Source: Bacillus sp. AFS001701 (GTDB lineage: Bacteria > Bacillota > Bacilli > Bacillales > Bacillaceae_G). From it: a stretch of DNA of 39,497 nucleotides. A program made the position numbers and the translations under genes. Position 1 is the stretch's first letter. Every line of letters starts with the position of its first letter. The notes under the pieces are model-generated. The model was not told where the DNA came from. It saw only the letters and a list, made by a program, of their open reading frames with translations, and made no database searches. Below, piece after piece: positions 16,173-26,500 of this stretch. Location: the NCBI RefSeq assembly GCF_002559405.1, contig NZ_NTZO01000010.1, positions 1-39,497 of the forward strand, written 5' to 3'.

Positions 16173-16268
16173 GTTTTTTCACCTCATAATAATATTGTTG
16201 AACACCTATCACCTAGCAGTCGTCGGTGAATCGATTTGCCAAGCAACGGTTTTTCAAGTACTTTAATA

Positions 16269-16297
16269 ATATTACATTGTTTTAATTATAAAAGCAA
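16269..16297 (-). promoter_or_regulatory. Promoter of rpsO
   Basis: TTGCTT (16292-16297) and TAATAT (16269-16274) on the minus strand with a 17-bp spacer. The transcript would have a leader of about 90 nt containing a TCACC / GGTGA hairpin (about 16209-16228). S15 represses its own synthesis through leader structures in several bacteria; whether this hairpin does so is inference. Confidence 0.6.
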
Positions 16298-16311
16298 GTA
16301 TTCTAAATTAG

Positions 16312-17253
16312 TTATTCTCGAAAATAACTTTTTACTGTTTCACGATCTTTTTGTAATTGATCGATTAACTCATTTATACCATTAAACTTCTTTTCATCAC
16401 GTATTCTAGCATACCAAAAAATTTCAACTTCTTTTCCGTATATATCTTCATTAAATTCAAAAATATTTACTTCAATTGTTTGTTTTTGGAACTCATGATA
16501 GAAAGTTGGTTTGTATCCAATATTACACATACCTTCATATATTTCACCGTTAACAATACATTTTACAGCATAAACACCTACTGATGGTAACGCATACGGA
16601 ATGGAAACAGAAATATTAGCTGTTGGAAATCCAATTGTTCGGCCACGTTTGTCACCATCTACAACGATCCCTTTAATTTGATACTGTCTGCCAAGTAAGT
16701 GGGTAGCTTCTTCCATTTCACCAGCTTTTATCGCTTCTCTAATACGTGTTGAACTTACTTTCTCATCGTCTAAAACGAATTTTGAAATTGTTGATTGAGT
16801 AAATTCACCTCTAGAATGAAATGGTAATGACTCCATATTCCCTTTACCATATTTTCCAAATGAAAAATCAAATCCAGCAACAACATGTTTTGCATTTAAA
16901 GAAATAATGTATTGATCGACAAATTCTTGTGGTAGTAGTGTCGCAAATTCCTCTGAAAATTCAACAACAAATAATTGGTCTACACAAAGTTTCTCCATCC
17001 ACTTCACTTTTAGCTCCAAAGGTGTCAAATAAGAAATCGCATCATCACGATTTCCGAGAATTGCAGATGGATGTGGATCGAATGTCATCACTGATAATAA
17101 TAATCCTTTTTCATCCGCAATTTCTTTGGCAGTTTTTATGACTTGTTGATGACCTTTATGTACTCCATCAAAAAAGCCAAGTGCTAAGACCGTTTCTTTA
17201 CAATCTTCTTTTTTTATTGAATGAGGATGGGTGATTTTTATTATTTTTGTCAT
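16312..17253 (-). CDS. ribC: Bifunctional riboflavin kinase / FAD synthetase
   Basis: Converts riboflavin to FMN and FMN to FAD. The N-terminal nucleotidyltransferase domain carries LGFFDGVHKGHQQVI, with the HxGH-like HKGH. The C-terminal flavokinase domain carries RGRTIGFPTANI and the GVYAVKCIVNG strand. I place the start at the ATG 17251-17253 behind AAGGTGAT, giving 313 residues, close to the 316 of B. subtilis. A longer frame up to 17301 lacks a ribosome site. It follows truB by 72 bp in the usual order. Confidence 0.95.
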   Translation of the reverse strand: MTKIIKITHPHSIKKEDCKETVLALGFFDGVHKGHQQVIKTAKEIADEKGLLLSVMTFDPHPSAILGNRDDAISYLTPLELKVKWMEKLCVDQLFVVEFSEEFATLLPQEFVDQYIISLNAKHVVAGFDFSFGKYGKGNMESLPFHSRGEFTQSTISKFVLDDEKVSSTRIREAIKAGEMEEATHLLGRQYQIKGIVVDGDKRGRTIGFPTANISVSIPYALPSVGVYAVKCIVNGEIYEGMCNIGYKPTFYHEFQKQTIEVNIFEFNEDIYGKEVEIFWYARIRDEKKFNGINELIDQLQKDRETVKSYFRE

Positions 17254-17325
17254 ATATATCACCTTTTCTATAATCAAGTCTCTTTTCCCATTATAGAACA
17301 ATGAATAAAATTTATATAGTTTTTT

Positions 17326-18237
17326 CTATTGGTTATGAAATACTCTTGTCGGTTTAATTACATTATTATTTTTAGGGTTTGGCGTGTACATTGCAATAAT
17401 TCGATTATTTTCATTGTAGACTGCAATATATTCCCCTTCTTTACAGTTCATCGTATTCGGAAAAAATCCACCATTAAATACTCTTACTTCTTCTTCAACT
17501 GTCACAGTTAGACGTGGATACTCATTAAGAGCTTGCTCCATCGATAACATTACACGATCTAAAGTAAAATCATTAGCATTTTCTTCTAATTCAGCAAATG
17601 TAACACAATCATCAATGGTAAATGCACCTGCTTTTGTTCTAGTTAAATAAGACATATGAGCAGGGAACCCTAAAAGCTCACCAATTTGAACAGCTAAAGT
17701 TCTAATATATGTACCTTTACTACAAAAAACTTCAAACTTAAAAGAAATTGTATCACCTTCGAATACTTCTCGATCATCCAGTAAACTATTTTCAAATATC
17801 GTAACTATTCTAGTTGGACGTTCTACTTCGATTCCAGCCCTAGCGTATTCATATAGCTTTTTGCCATTTACTTTAACAGCAGAGTACATAGGAGGAGTTT
17901 GACTAATATCTCCTGTTAATTGATTTAGTACATTTAAAATCTCTTCACGAGTAATAACTCGATCAACCTTCTTTTGCTCAATAATTTCACCATGAGCATC
18001 CTCAGTTGTTGTAGAAAATCCTAAAGTAATTTCACCAATATATTTTTTTCGATCATCGGTTAAATATGGTATTAATTTTGTAGCTTCACCTACACAGATT
18101 GGCAAGACTCCCGTTACTTCTGGATCAAGGGTTCCTGTATGGCCGACTTTTTTTGTCTTTAAAATTTTTCTTATTTTAAAGACGCAATCATGAGAGGTAA
18201 GACCCGCTGGTTTATTTAGTGCAATTACACCATTCAT
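17326..18237 (-). CDS. truB: tRNA pseudouridine-55 synthase
   Basis: Makes pseudouridine 55 in the T-loop of tRNAs. The 303-residue protein contains the catalytic Asp38 in GHTGTLDPEVTGVLPI, and the family blocks YSAVKVNGKKLYEYAR and CSKGTYIRTLAVQIG. A small PUA-like C-terminal part is present. Ribosome site AGGTGA precedes the ATG by four bases. Lies between rbfA and ribC. Confidence 0.97.
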   Translation of the reverse strand: MNGVIALNKPAGLTSHDCVFKIRKILKTKKVGHTGTLDPEVTGVLPICVGEATKLIPYLTDDRKKYIGEITLGFSTTTEDAHGEIIEQKKVDRVITREEILNVLNQLTGDISQTPPMYSAVKVNGKKLYEYARAGIEVERPTRIVTIFENSLLDDREVFEGDTISFKFEVFCSKGTYIRTLAVQIGELLGFPAHMSYLTRTKAGAFTIDDCVTFAELEENANDFTLDRVMLSMEQALNEYPRLTVTVEEEVRVFNGGFFPNTMNCKEGEYIAVYNENNRIIAMYTPNPKNNNVIKPTRVFHNQ

Positions 18238-18309
18238 CTTATCACCTATCGTTTATTTTTTAGCATGATGAAAAATGGATAGACGAATCTCTCGCCTATC
18301 CATTCATTA

Positions 18310-18657
18310 TCAGTTATTCTCTTTATTAATTTGAGTTAGCAATGTCTCAATTCGATTACCATAATCGACTGATTCATCAAATTCAAAAATTAATTCTGGG
18401 GTCTTACGCAAACGAATACGTTGACCAATTTCAGAACGAATAAATCCTTTTGCTTTCGCTAATCCAATTAATGTATTTTGACGTTGTTCATCGTCACCTA
18501 ATACTGAAATATAGACTTTAGCTTGTTGAAGGTCACCAGTTACTTGAACATCAGTAACTGTTACGAAGCCGATTCTTGGATCTTTAATTTTTCTACCAAT
18601 AATCTCACCAAGTTCTTTCTTCATTTGTTCCCCAACACGATGTGCTCTTACTTTCAT
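18310..18657 (-). CDS. rbfA: Ribosome-binding factor A
   Basis: A 115-residue single-KH-domain protein that matures the 5' end of 16S rRNA and the 30S subunit. Typical starts and blocks are seen: [22 protein letters not shown] and [13 protein letters not shown]. Ribosome site GAGGTGAAAGT precedes the ATG. In B. subtilis ylxP lies between infB and rbfA; here a 288-bp gene-free spacer with two palindromic structures replaces it. Confidence 0.97.
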   Translation of the reverse strand: MKVRAHRVGEQMKKELGEIIGRKIKDPRIGFVTVTDVQVTGDLQQAKVYISVLGDDEQRQNTLIGLAKAKGFIRSEIGQRIRLRKTPELIFEFDESVDYGNRIETLLTQINKENN

Positions 18658-18697
18658 ACTTTCACCTCAATCTTACAAAGCAAAACAATTCGTGCTT

Positions 18698-18726
18698 TTA
18701 TACAATTAGTTTAACTAATTGTATAA
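18698..18726. repeat. Perfect AT-rich inverted repeat upstream of rbfA
   Basis: TTATACAATTAGTT and its exact reverse complement flank a single T (14-bp arms). It lies 40 bp upstream of the rbfA start. It has the form of an operator or a cruciform-prone site; no T-run marks it as a clear terminator. Confidence 0.5.
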
Positions 18727-18814
18727 ATAATTATTTATTATGCTGAACTTATTCATTTGTGATAAGTCCATTATTTATTTCCAGTTTTACAATCATCTTC
18801 TAATAGAAGATATT

Positions 18815-18940
18815 GTGATGTCTAGTTCCAGCGACTTGCCCCTCGAGGTCATAAGCCAATGACCAGTTAAGGTTAAAAACCAACCTTATCTGGTCCTTGT
18901 CTTATGCTTGTCGGGGCTTTAGCAAACGCCTTCCACTTTT
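18815..18940. repeat. Dispersed palindromic repeat, copy 2
   Basis: Matches 13306-13431 over its length. Shared blocks are GTGATGTCTAG, CATAAGCCAA, GACCAG, AAGGTTAAAAA, CAACCTT, TGGTCCTTGTCT and CGCCTTCCACTTTT. It folds through GACCAG / CTGGTC and AAGGTT / AACCTT. It ends six bases from the infB stop and occupies the place of ylxP. Confidence 0.7.
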
Positions 18941-18945
18941 CTTAA

Positions 18946-21126
18946 TTATTTACGTTTAATTTCTTCCATTACGTAAGCTTCGATTACGTCGCCTTCTTTA
19001 ATATCATTGTATTTCTCGATCGTGATACCACATTCGTAGTTTGTTGCTACTTCTTTAACGTCGTCTTTGAAACGTTTTAATGTGTCTAATTGACCTTCGA
19101 ATACAACAATACCGTCACGAATTAAACGAACACCGCTGTCACGAGTGATTTTTCCATCAGTTACATAACACCCAGCAATTGTACCAACTTTTGATACTTT
19201 GAATACTTGACGAACTTCTGCTTGACCGATTACTTTTTCTTCAAATTCAGGGTCTAACATACCTTTCATCGCAGATTCAATTTCTTCAATTGCTTTGTAA
19301 ATAATACGGTGTAATCGAATATCTACATTTTCTAAATCTGCAGTACGTTTTGCATTTACATCAGGACGTACGTTGAAACCAATAATGATCGCATTAGATG
19401 CAGAAGCTAAAATGACATCAGACTCAGTAATTGCACCAGCGCCTGTGTGGATGATTTTAACTTTTACGCCTTCTACTTCAATTTTTTGTAATGAAGCAGC
19501 CATCGCTTCAACAGAACCTTGAACGTCTGCTTTTACAATTAGATTAATTTCTTTTACATTACCTTCTTGAATTTGAGCAAATAAATCTTCAAGAGATAGT
19601 TTTGAGCTTTCGTTACGTTGTTGAAGAACTGCTTTAGAAGCACGTGCTTCACCAACTTGACGTGCGCGTTTCTCATCAGCAAAAACCATAAAACGGTCAC
19701 CAGCTTGAGGCACTTCATTTAAACCAGTAATTTCAACTGGAGTAGATGGACCAACCTCTTTAATTCGACGACCTAAGTCATTTACCATTGCACGTACACG
19801 ACCAAATGAAGTACCAACTACAATTGGATCTCCAACTTTTAATGTACCATTTTGAACTAATAAAGTTGCAACTGCACCTTTACCTTTATCTAATTCAGCT
19901 TCAATTACAGTACCTAGTGCTTTACGTGTAGGGTTAGCTTTATATTCTTCTACTTCACTAACTAAAAGAATCATTTCAAGTAACTGATCAACACCGTTAC
20001 CGTTTAATGCTGAAATAGGAACAAAGATTGTGTCTCCACCCCATGCTTCTGATACAATACCGTGTTCAGTTAATTCCTGCATTACACGATCTGGGTTTGC
20101 GGATTCTTTATCCATTTTATTCACAGCTATAATAATAGGTACTTCTGCTGCTTTTGCGTGATTGATTGCTTCTACTGTTTGAGGCATAACACCGTCATCT
20201 GCTGCTACAACGATAATTGTAATATCAGTAACTTGTGCTCCACGTGCACGCATTGTAGTAAATGCGGCGTGACCAGGCGTATCTAAGAACGTAATTTTCT
20301 TTCCTTCGATTTCTACTTGGTAAGCACCGATATGTTGTGTAATTCCACCTGCTTCTCCAGCAGTAACCTTTGATTTACGAATATAGTCAAGTAATGTAGT
20401 TTTACCATGGTCAACGTGACCCATAATCGTTACAACTGGTGGACGTTCTTGTAGATTAGCTTCATCGTCAGCTTCATCAATAAAGCTTTCGAAATCATTT
20501 TCATCAACAATAACTTCCTCTTCTACTTCAACTCCGTAATCACTTGCTAATAATTCGATCGTGTCTTTATCAAGGTCTTGGTTAATTGTTGCCATAATGC
20601 CTAACATAAATAATTTTTTAATTAATTCTGATGGTTCTTTACCTAATTTTTTTGCAAGCTCAGATACTTTTAAAGAACCTGAGAAGATAATTTTATTTGA
20701 GGTGTTCTCGGTTGAGTTATTTTTATGATTCATATTTTGATTGCCTTTCTTTATCCCTGTCGTTAGTCGATCTTCAATTTGACTGCTTTGCTTTTGGCTA
20801 TCAGTCTTTTTCTTTTTATTACTGTTCTTTTTTGATTTTTCTTTCGTATCTTCTAATTGGTAGTCTACTGCGTAATCAAGTTCATCACTAGCTTCTACAT
20901 TAAATGCAGGAATTACCTTAAAAGAAGATTTGGACACAGCTTTTTGGGGTTGTTTTATCTCTACAGACTTTGGTTGAAAACTCTTATTTAATTTTTCAAC
21001 AATATCCTCTGCAATTGTGGCCATATGATTCTTTACTTCGATTTTTAAATCCTTGAGTCTTTCAATAATTTCCTTACTTGAAACATTTTGCTTTTTAGCA
21101 TACTCATAAATTCTAATTTTCGTCAT
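18946..21126 (-). CDS. infB: Translation initiation factor IF-2
   Basis: The 726-residue GTPase that brings initiator fMet-tRNA to the 30S subunit. An IF2-N module at about 1-50 is followed by a low-complexity Lys/Ser/Asn linker (about 60-145) and a second IF2-N repeat. The G domain has GHVDHGKTT at 236-244, DTPGH, and NKMD. Domains II, III and IV follow, the last ending [20 protein letters not shown]. Ribosome site GGGGGTGA is close to the ATG. It is 23 bp downstream of ylxQ in the rimP-nusA operon. Confidence 0.98.
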   Translation of the reverse strand: MTKIRIYEYAKKQNVSSKEIIERLKDLKIEVKNHMATIAEDIVEKLNKSFQPKSVEIKQPQKAVSKSSFKVIPAFNVEASDELDYAVDYQLEDTKEKSKKNSNKKKKTDSQKQSSQIEDRLTTGIKKGNQNMNHKNNSTENTSNKIIFSGSLKVSELAKKLGKEPSELIKKLFMLGIMATINQDLDKDTIELLASDYGVEVEEEVIVDENDFESFIDEADDEANLQERPPVVTIMGHVDHGKTTLLDYIRKSKVTAGEAGGITQHIGAYQVEIEGKKITFLDTPGHAAFTTMRARGAQVTDITIIVVAADDGVMPQTVEAINHAKAAEVPIIIAVNKMDKESANPDRVMQELTEHGIVSEAWGGDTIFVPISALNGNGVDQLLEMILLVSEVEEYKANPTRKALGTVIEAELDKGKGAVATLLVQNGTLKVGDPIVVGTSFGRVRAMVNDLGRRIKEVGPSTPVEITGLNEVPQAGDRFMVFADEKRARQVGEARASKAVLQQRNESSKLSLEDLFAQIQEGNVKEINLIVKADVQGSVEAMAASLQKIEVEGVKVKIIHTGAGAITESDVILASASNAIIIGFNVRPDVNAKRTADLENVDIRLHRIIYKAIEEIESAMKGMLDPEFEEKVIGQAEVRQVFKVSKVGTIAGCYVTDGKITRDSGVRLIRDGIVVFEGQLDTLKRFKDDVKEVATNYECGITIEKYNDIKEGDVIEAYVMEEIKRK

Positions 21127-21149
21127 ACGTTCACCCCCAGATTAGTCCA

Positions 21150-21449
21150 TTAATTTAATAATGTCTGAAGTTTTGTTGCAAATCCTTGATCAGTAATTGC
21201 AACGACCACTCGAGCGTCTTTCCCAATAGCGTGCCCTAATTCAAAGCGATTTTCAACATAACAAAGTGGAGTATTGTAAAAAGTTGTCTTGTCTTTTATT
21301 TTCTTCGCAGTTAAATCGGAAGCATCCTTTGACAAAATAACTAGTTTTGCTCTTTTTTGTTGGACTTCTTTTACAACTAACTCTTCGCCTGAAACCACTT
21401 TACGAGCTCTAGCTGCAAGTCCTAATAAAGACAATCCTTTGTTTGTCAT
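21150..21449 (-). CDS. rplGA: L7Ae-like K-turn-binding protein YlxQ
   Basis: A 99-residue protein of the ribosomal L7Ae/L30e family that binds kink-turn RNA. The family core is visible: [20 protein letters not shown] and [18 protein letters not shown]. It overlaps the end of ylxR by four bases, so translation is coupled. The fold is clear; its cellular role in Bacillus is not well defined. Confidence 0.93.
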   Translation of the reverse strand: MTNKGLSLLGLAARARKVVSGEELVVKEVQQKRAKLVILSKDASDLTAKKIKDKTTFYNTPLCYVENRFELGHAIGKDARVVVAITDQGFATKLQTLLN

Positions 21450-21715
21450 GCTTTTTCCTTTTCAATATACGCTAAAAGTTCTTCATATAAACTAGCATCA
21501 ATTTTAGCGTTTAATTGCTGTTCTAAAGTATTTTTTTGTTGCGCTTGTTTTACAACTTCAACAGATTTTGTTAAGTAAGCTCCACGACCTGATTTTTTTC
21601 CACTTGGATCAATGGATACTTCTCCTTCTTTAGAACGAACAATTCTGATTAATTCTTTTTTTGGTTTCATTTCTTGCGTTACAACACACTTACGTAAAGG
21701 AATTTTTCGATTCAT
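21446..21715 (-). CDS. rnpM: RNA-binding protein YlxR (RnpM)
   Basis: An 89-residue YlxR-family protein, reported to modulate RNase P in B. subtilis. Signature blocks [20 protein letters not shown] and [13 protein letters not shown] are intact. The best start is the ATG at 21713-21715 ([10 protein letters not shown]), which matches the usual family N-terminus and lies behind GAGGAG. A GTG four codons earlier overlaps the nusA stop and its own ribosome site. Confidence 0.93.
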   Translation of the reverse strand: MNRKIPLRKCVVTQEMKPKKELIRIVRSKEGEVSIDPSGKKSGRGAYLTKSVEVVKQAQQKNTLEQQLNAKIDASLYEELLAYIEKEKA

Positions 21716-21723
21716 GAGTTTAC

Positions 21724-22848
21724 TCACTCCTCATTAAAGTCGTCAGCGTAAGCATCGAAATCATCATTAGATACAGTTACTTCTTGCGCTGGAGATGTAT
21801 AGTCAATACCAATTTTATCTGCATCAGACTGTGATTTAATATCAATTTTCCAACCAGTTAAACGCGCAGCTAATCTAGCATTTTGACCTTTTTTTCCAAT
21901 TGCAAGAGATAATTGGTGATCTGGTACTACTACTGTAGTTGCTTTTTCTTCTTCATTTACTAAAACTCTAATAACTTGAGATGGGCTTAATGCATTTGCA
22001 ACAAATTCAACTGGATCTGAAGACCAACGTACAATATCAATTTTTTCTCCTTTTAATTCATTAACAATTGATTGTACACGTTGACCTTTTTGACCAACAC
22101 AAGCACCTACTGGATCTAAATCAGGGTTGCTTGTATATACTGAAATCTTAGAACGGTCACCTGCTTCACGCGCTACTGAACGAATTTCTACAACACCATC
22201 ATATATTTCAGGTACTTCTGTTTCAAATAAACGCTTTAATAATCCAGGGTGAGTACGTGATACAAAAATTTGTGGACCTTTTGATGTTTTTTCAACTTTT
22301 GTAACAAATACTTTAATGCGATCATGGATTCGGTATTTCTCAGTTGGAATTTGTTCTGTTACAGGAAGTACTGCTTCTATTTTACCTAAGTTAACATAAA
22401 TTGCGCGTGAATCGATACGTTGAACTGTACCTGTCATCATATCTTCTTGACGGTCAATATATTCTGAATAAATTACACCGCGTTCTGCTTCACGAACTCT
22501 TTGTGTTACGACTTGTTTAGCAGTAGTTGCAGCAACTCGTCCAAAGTCTTTAGGTGTTACTTCTAATTCAATGATATCTCCTACCATGAAGTTTGGATTA
22601 TGTTGTTGTGCTTCTTCAACTGTAATTTCTAAACGTGTATCAAACACATTGCTTACTATTTCTTTTCTTGCGAAAACACGAATTGAACCGTTATGTAGGT
22701 TAAAATCAACTCGAACATTTTGTGCTTGATTAAAATTACGTTTATATGCTGAAATTAAAGCTGCTTCAATCGCTTCAATTACAACATCTTTACTAATTCC
22801 TTTTTCTCTTTCAATTATTTCTAATGCTGTTAATAACTCCGAACTCAT
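21724..22848 (-). CDS. nusA: Transcription termination/antitermination factor NusA
   Basis: A 374-residue RNA polymerase-associated factor that promotes pausing and intrinsic termination. An N-terminal polymerase-binding domain is followed by S1 (about residues 134-200) and two KH domains, including DPVGACVGQKGQRVQSIVNE and LAIGKKGQNARLAARLTG. The C-terminal acidic repeats of E. coli NusA are absent, as usual in Bacillus. In B. subtilis NusA controls its own operon through a leader terminator; a matching hairpin exists here upstream of rimP. Confidence 0.97.
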   Translation of the reverse strand: MSSELLTALEIIEREKGISKDVVIEAIEAALISAYKRNFNQAQNVRVDFNLHNGSIRVFARKEIVSNVFDTRLEITVEEAQQHNPNFMVGDIIELEVTPKDFGRVAATTAKQVVTQRVREAERGVIYSEYIDRQEDMMTGTVQRIDSRAIYVNLGKIEAVLPVTEQIPTEKYRIHDRIKVFVTKVEKTSKGPQIFVSRTHPGLLKRLFETEVPEIYDGVVEIRSVAREAGDRSKISVYTSNPDLDPVGACVGQKGQRVQSIVNELKGEKIDIVRWSSDPVEFVANALSPSQVIRVLVNEEEKATTVVVPDHQLSLAIGKKGQNARLAARLTGWKIDIKSQSDADKIGIDYTSPAQEVTVSNDDFDAYADDFNEE

Positions 22849-22864
22849 TAAAAGTACCCCCTAC

Positions 22865-23338
22865 TTAGAAAAACGTAACAGCAAGTCTTGCACTTGCGAT
22901 TTTTGGTGTTGGAATTGTAATCATTTTTTTTCTTGTTTTAATTGTTAACTCTAACTGAACTTCCTCTGACGTGTAGGAAATTAATTTCCCTTCAAATTTC
23001 TTTTCGTCTAGGATTGGTTCATAAGTTTTAATGAAAACTTGTTTTCCAATTGCTTTAATAAAATCTTGTTCTTTCTTTAAAGGACGCTCAGCACCTGGTG
23101 ATGAAACATCTAAAAAATATAGGTTTTCAATTGGATCTTTTTCATCTAAGACTTCACTTAGTTTTTCACTTACGGCAGCACATTGCTCCAAATCAATTCC
23201 AGACTCACTATCTATAAATACTCGAAGGAACCAGTCTTTTCCTTCTTTTACGTATTCTACATCAACTAACTCTAATCCTAGTTGTTCAATTATTGGTTGT
23301 GCTAATTCTGATACAACCTCTGTGACCTTCTTACTCAA
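22865..23338 (-). CDS. rimP: Ribosome maturation factor RimP
   Basis: A 157-residue two-domain factor for 30S maturation. The signature [19 protein letters not shown] is present. I choose the TTG at 23336-23338 as start: it follows an excellent AAGGAGG and gives MSKKVTEVV, the normal family N-terminus. The longer frame to 23356 would begin inside the ribosome site. First gene of rimP-nusA-ylxR-ylxQ-infB. Confidence 0.95.
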   Translation of the reverse strand: MSKKVTEVVSELAQPIIEQLGLELVDVEYVKEGKDWFLRVFIDSESGIDLEQCAAVSEKLSEVLDEKDPIENLYFLDVSSPGAERPLKKEQDFIKAIGKQVFIKTYEPILDEKKFEGKLISYTSEEVQLELTIKTRKKMITIPTPKIASARLAVTFF

Positions 23339-23373
23339 GAAGTATCCTCCTTCCAAACATTACAAGATGAAAA

Positions 23374-23395
23374 TTCCCTGCTATTTAGCAGGGAA
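23374..23395 (-). terminator. Leader hairpin upstream of rimP, possible NusA-dependent attenuator
   Basis: TTCCCTGCT (23374-23382) pairs with AGCAGGGAA (23387-23395). On the minus strand the stem runs into TTTTCATCTT, a weak terminator tail. It lies 35 bases before the rimP start and after the polC terminator. A weak NusA-stimulated terminator in this leader is how B. subtilis NusA autoregulates, so the position is suggestive. Confidence 0.6.
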
Positions 23396-23491
23396 ATTAT
23401 CTTTAGTATTTCCAATTTACGCAATTATTGTAACTTAAATTTCAAGTTGCACACTACGTAAGAGATGAATTGGGTCATAAGGGTAATAAGA

Positions 23492-23514
23492 AAGAGCAGG
23501 TTGCCCCTGCTCTT
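23492..23514 (-). terminator. Terminator of polC
   Basis: AAGAGCAGG (23492-23500) pairs with CCTGCTCTT (23506-23514) and is followed on the minus strand by TCTTATTACC. It lies about 70 bases past the polC stop. Confidence 0.75.
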
Positions 23515-23581
23515 CAAGAAAAATCCCGTGCTAAATTACATCTGTATCTACTATACCATAATTCCCAAGTTTTGCAAACTC

Positions 23582-26500
23582 TTAAAAGCCATCGAAAAGT
23601 GATAATTGGTTTTGATCAGGTAAGTTTTGTAAACAGCCTTGTTTATCTAAATACTCTAATACAGTTTTTGAAATTTTACTTCTTTGTTGTAAGTCTTCTT
23701 TCGAAAGAAATTCTCCGTCTTCTCTAGACGCAACAATATTTTTAGCCGCATTCGTTCCTAATCCAGGAATCGAATTAAACGGTGGAATTAATTTGTTACC
23801 ATTTACTAAAAATTCATCTGCACTAGATCGATATAAATCCATTTTTTCAAATGAAAAACCTCTTTCACACATTTCCAATGCTAACTCTAGTACAGTCATT
23901 AAACTTCGCTCTTTTACTGATGCATCTAATCCTTTTATCGCAATTTCTTCAATTTTAGCTTTAATCGTACTTGGACCAGCAATCATCGCTTCGATATCGA
24001 AATCTTCAGCTCGTACTGTAAAATATGCAGCATAATAAAGAATTGGATGGTGAACTTTGAAATATGCAATTCGTACTGCCATCAAAACATATGCTGCAGC
24101 GTGGGCTTTTGGAAACATGTACTTAATTTTTTTACAAGAATCAATGTACCAAGCAGGTACTTTATTATTTCTCATTTCTTCTTCCCATTCTGCTGGTACG
24201 CCCTTACCTTTACGAACAGATTCCATTATTTTAAATGCTAATGAAGGTTCTAATCCTTGATAGATTAAATAAACCATGATGTCGTCACGACAACCAATTA
24301 CTTCAGAAAGTGTACAAGTTCCACTGTTAATTAATTCAGAAGCATTTCCTAGCCATACATCTGTACCATGTGATAAACCAGAAATTTGAACTAGTTCTGA
24401 GAAGGTAGATGGCTTCGTATCTTCTAACATTTGACGTACGAATTTTGTTCCGAATTCTGGAATTCCATAAGTACCTGTCTTACAGCCTATTTGTTCCTCT
24501 GAAACACCTAAAGGTTCTGGTCCGGCAAATATTTTCATAACTTCAGGATCATCAGTTGGAATCGTTTTTGGATCGATTCCACTTAAGTCTTGAAGCATAC
24601 GGATAACGGTAGGATCATCGTGTCCAAGAATATCTAGTTTTAATAAATTATCATGGATTGAATGGAAATCAAAATGTGTCGTTTTCCATTCAGACTTTAC
24701 ATCATCAGCTGGGAATTGAATCGGTGAAAAATCATAAATGTCCATATAGTCTGGAACTACGATAATTCCACCTGGATGTTGTCCAGTTGTTCTTTTTACA
24801 CCTGTACATCCCATAGCTAATCGATCATATTCAGCACCACGTAAATTTAGATTATGATCATTTGCATACCCTCTTACATAACCGTATGCTGTCTTGTCAG
24901 CTACAGTACCAATTGTACCTGCACGATAGACATAGTCCTCACCAAAAAGTACTTTTGTATAATTATGGGCAGTTGGTTGATATTCACCGCTGAAATTCAA
25001 ATCGATGTCAGGAACCTTATCTCCTTTAAATCCAAGGAAGGTTTCGAACGGAATATCATGACCATCTTTTTTATATGCAGTACCACATTCTGGACAATCT
25101 TTGTTTGGTAAATCGAATCCAGAACCTACTGATCCATCATTGAAAAACTCAGAGTGTTTACAATTTGGACAGACGTAGTGTGGAGGAAGCGGATTTACTT
25201 CCGTAATTTCTGTCATGGTCGCTACTAATGATGAACCTACAGATCCCCTTGAACCTACTAGATACCCATCATCTAATGATTTTTTTACAAGTTTATGCGA
25301 AATCAAGTAAATTACGGCAAAACCATGTCCAATAATACTTTTTAACTCTTTTTCAAGACGGGCTTCAACAATTTCTGGTAATTGCTCTCCGTAAATAGAT
25401 CTTGCCATTTGATAGCTCATATCGCGAACTTCATCTTCAGCACCTTCAATTTTTGGAGTATATAAGTCATCCTTAATTGGTTTAATATCTTCAATTAAAC
25501 TAGCAATTTTTTGAGTATTTGTAACGACTATTTCTTTTGCTTTTTCTTCTCCTAAAAATGCGAATGCAGATAGCATCTCATTAGTTGTTCTAAAATGAAC
25601 ATCTGGTAATCGATGTCGATTTAATGGATTTGCTCCACCTTGAGAACCAACTAAAATTTTTCGATAAATTTGATCTTCTTTTTGTAGGTGATGAACGTTA
25701 CCAGTACCAACTACAATTTTTTCTACCTTTTCAGCCATTTTCACAAGCTTTGATATTACTTCTCTTAAATGTTGTTCATTTCGAACAATTTCTAATTCCA
25801 CTAAATGTAAAAGTGTCTCTGGCGGCATTACTTCGATGTAATCATAAAACTCCATTAGCTTTTCGGCTTCTTCTGGAGATTTTTGAACACTAGCCTCAAA
25901 AACTTCACCTTTATCACATGCAGATCCGACTAATATTCCTTCGCGATGTTTCACTAATAATGATCTTGGAACCCTTGCAACTCGATGATGATAATGAATA
26001 TGTGAATATGAAACAATTTTAAACAAGTTTTTTAATCCAGTTTCATTCGTAGCTAATAGAGTTGCATGTGATGGTCTTGCTCGTTTATAAGCATCGCCTT
26101 TCCCCATGTTATTATTTAGCTCATCATGATAATACATACCCTGCTCTGCAGCATCTTTCAGCATTTTTAGGAGTAAGTAGCCTGTGGCCTCAGCATCGTA
26201 AATCGCTCTATGATGTTGCGTTAAGTTAATATCGAATTTTTTACAAAGTGTATTTAATCGAAAGTTTTTAAAATCTGGATATAAAGTTCTAGCTAATTCA
26301 AGCGTATCAATTACACCGTTATTAGTAATACCAATTTCATATTTTTTAAAGCCCATTTGAATAAAGCCCATATCAAATGAAGCATTATGAGCTACTAATA
26401 TATCGTCACCCATCCACTCTTTAAACTCACGAAGTACCACATCAACATTTGGGGCATCTCTTACCATTTCGTCAGTAATTCCCGTCAATTCAATCGTAGT

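Noticed and set aside
16312-17301. FMN riboswitch or other metabolite switch near ribC
   Set aside because: The ribC-truB spacer is only 72 bp and contains no FMN-element features; ribC is simply part of the truB gene cluster.
23031-23438. Plus-strand frames antisense to rimP and other essential genes
   Set aside because: Low-GC antisense frames of this length are expected opposite real genes and show no start signals or family motifs.
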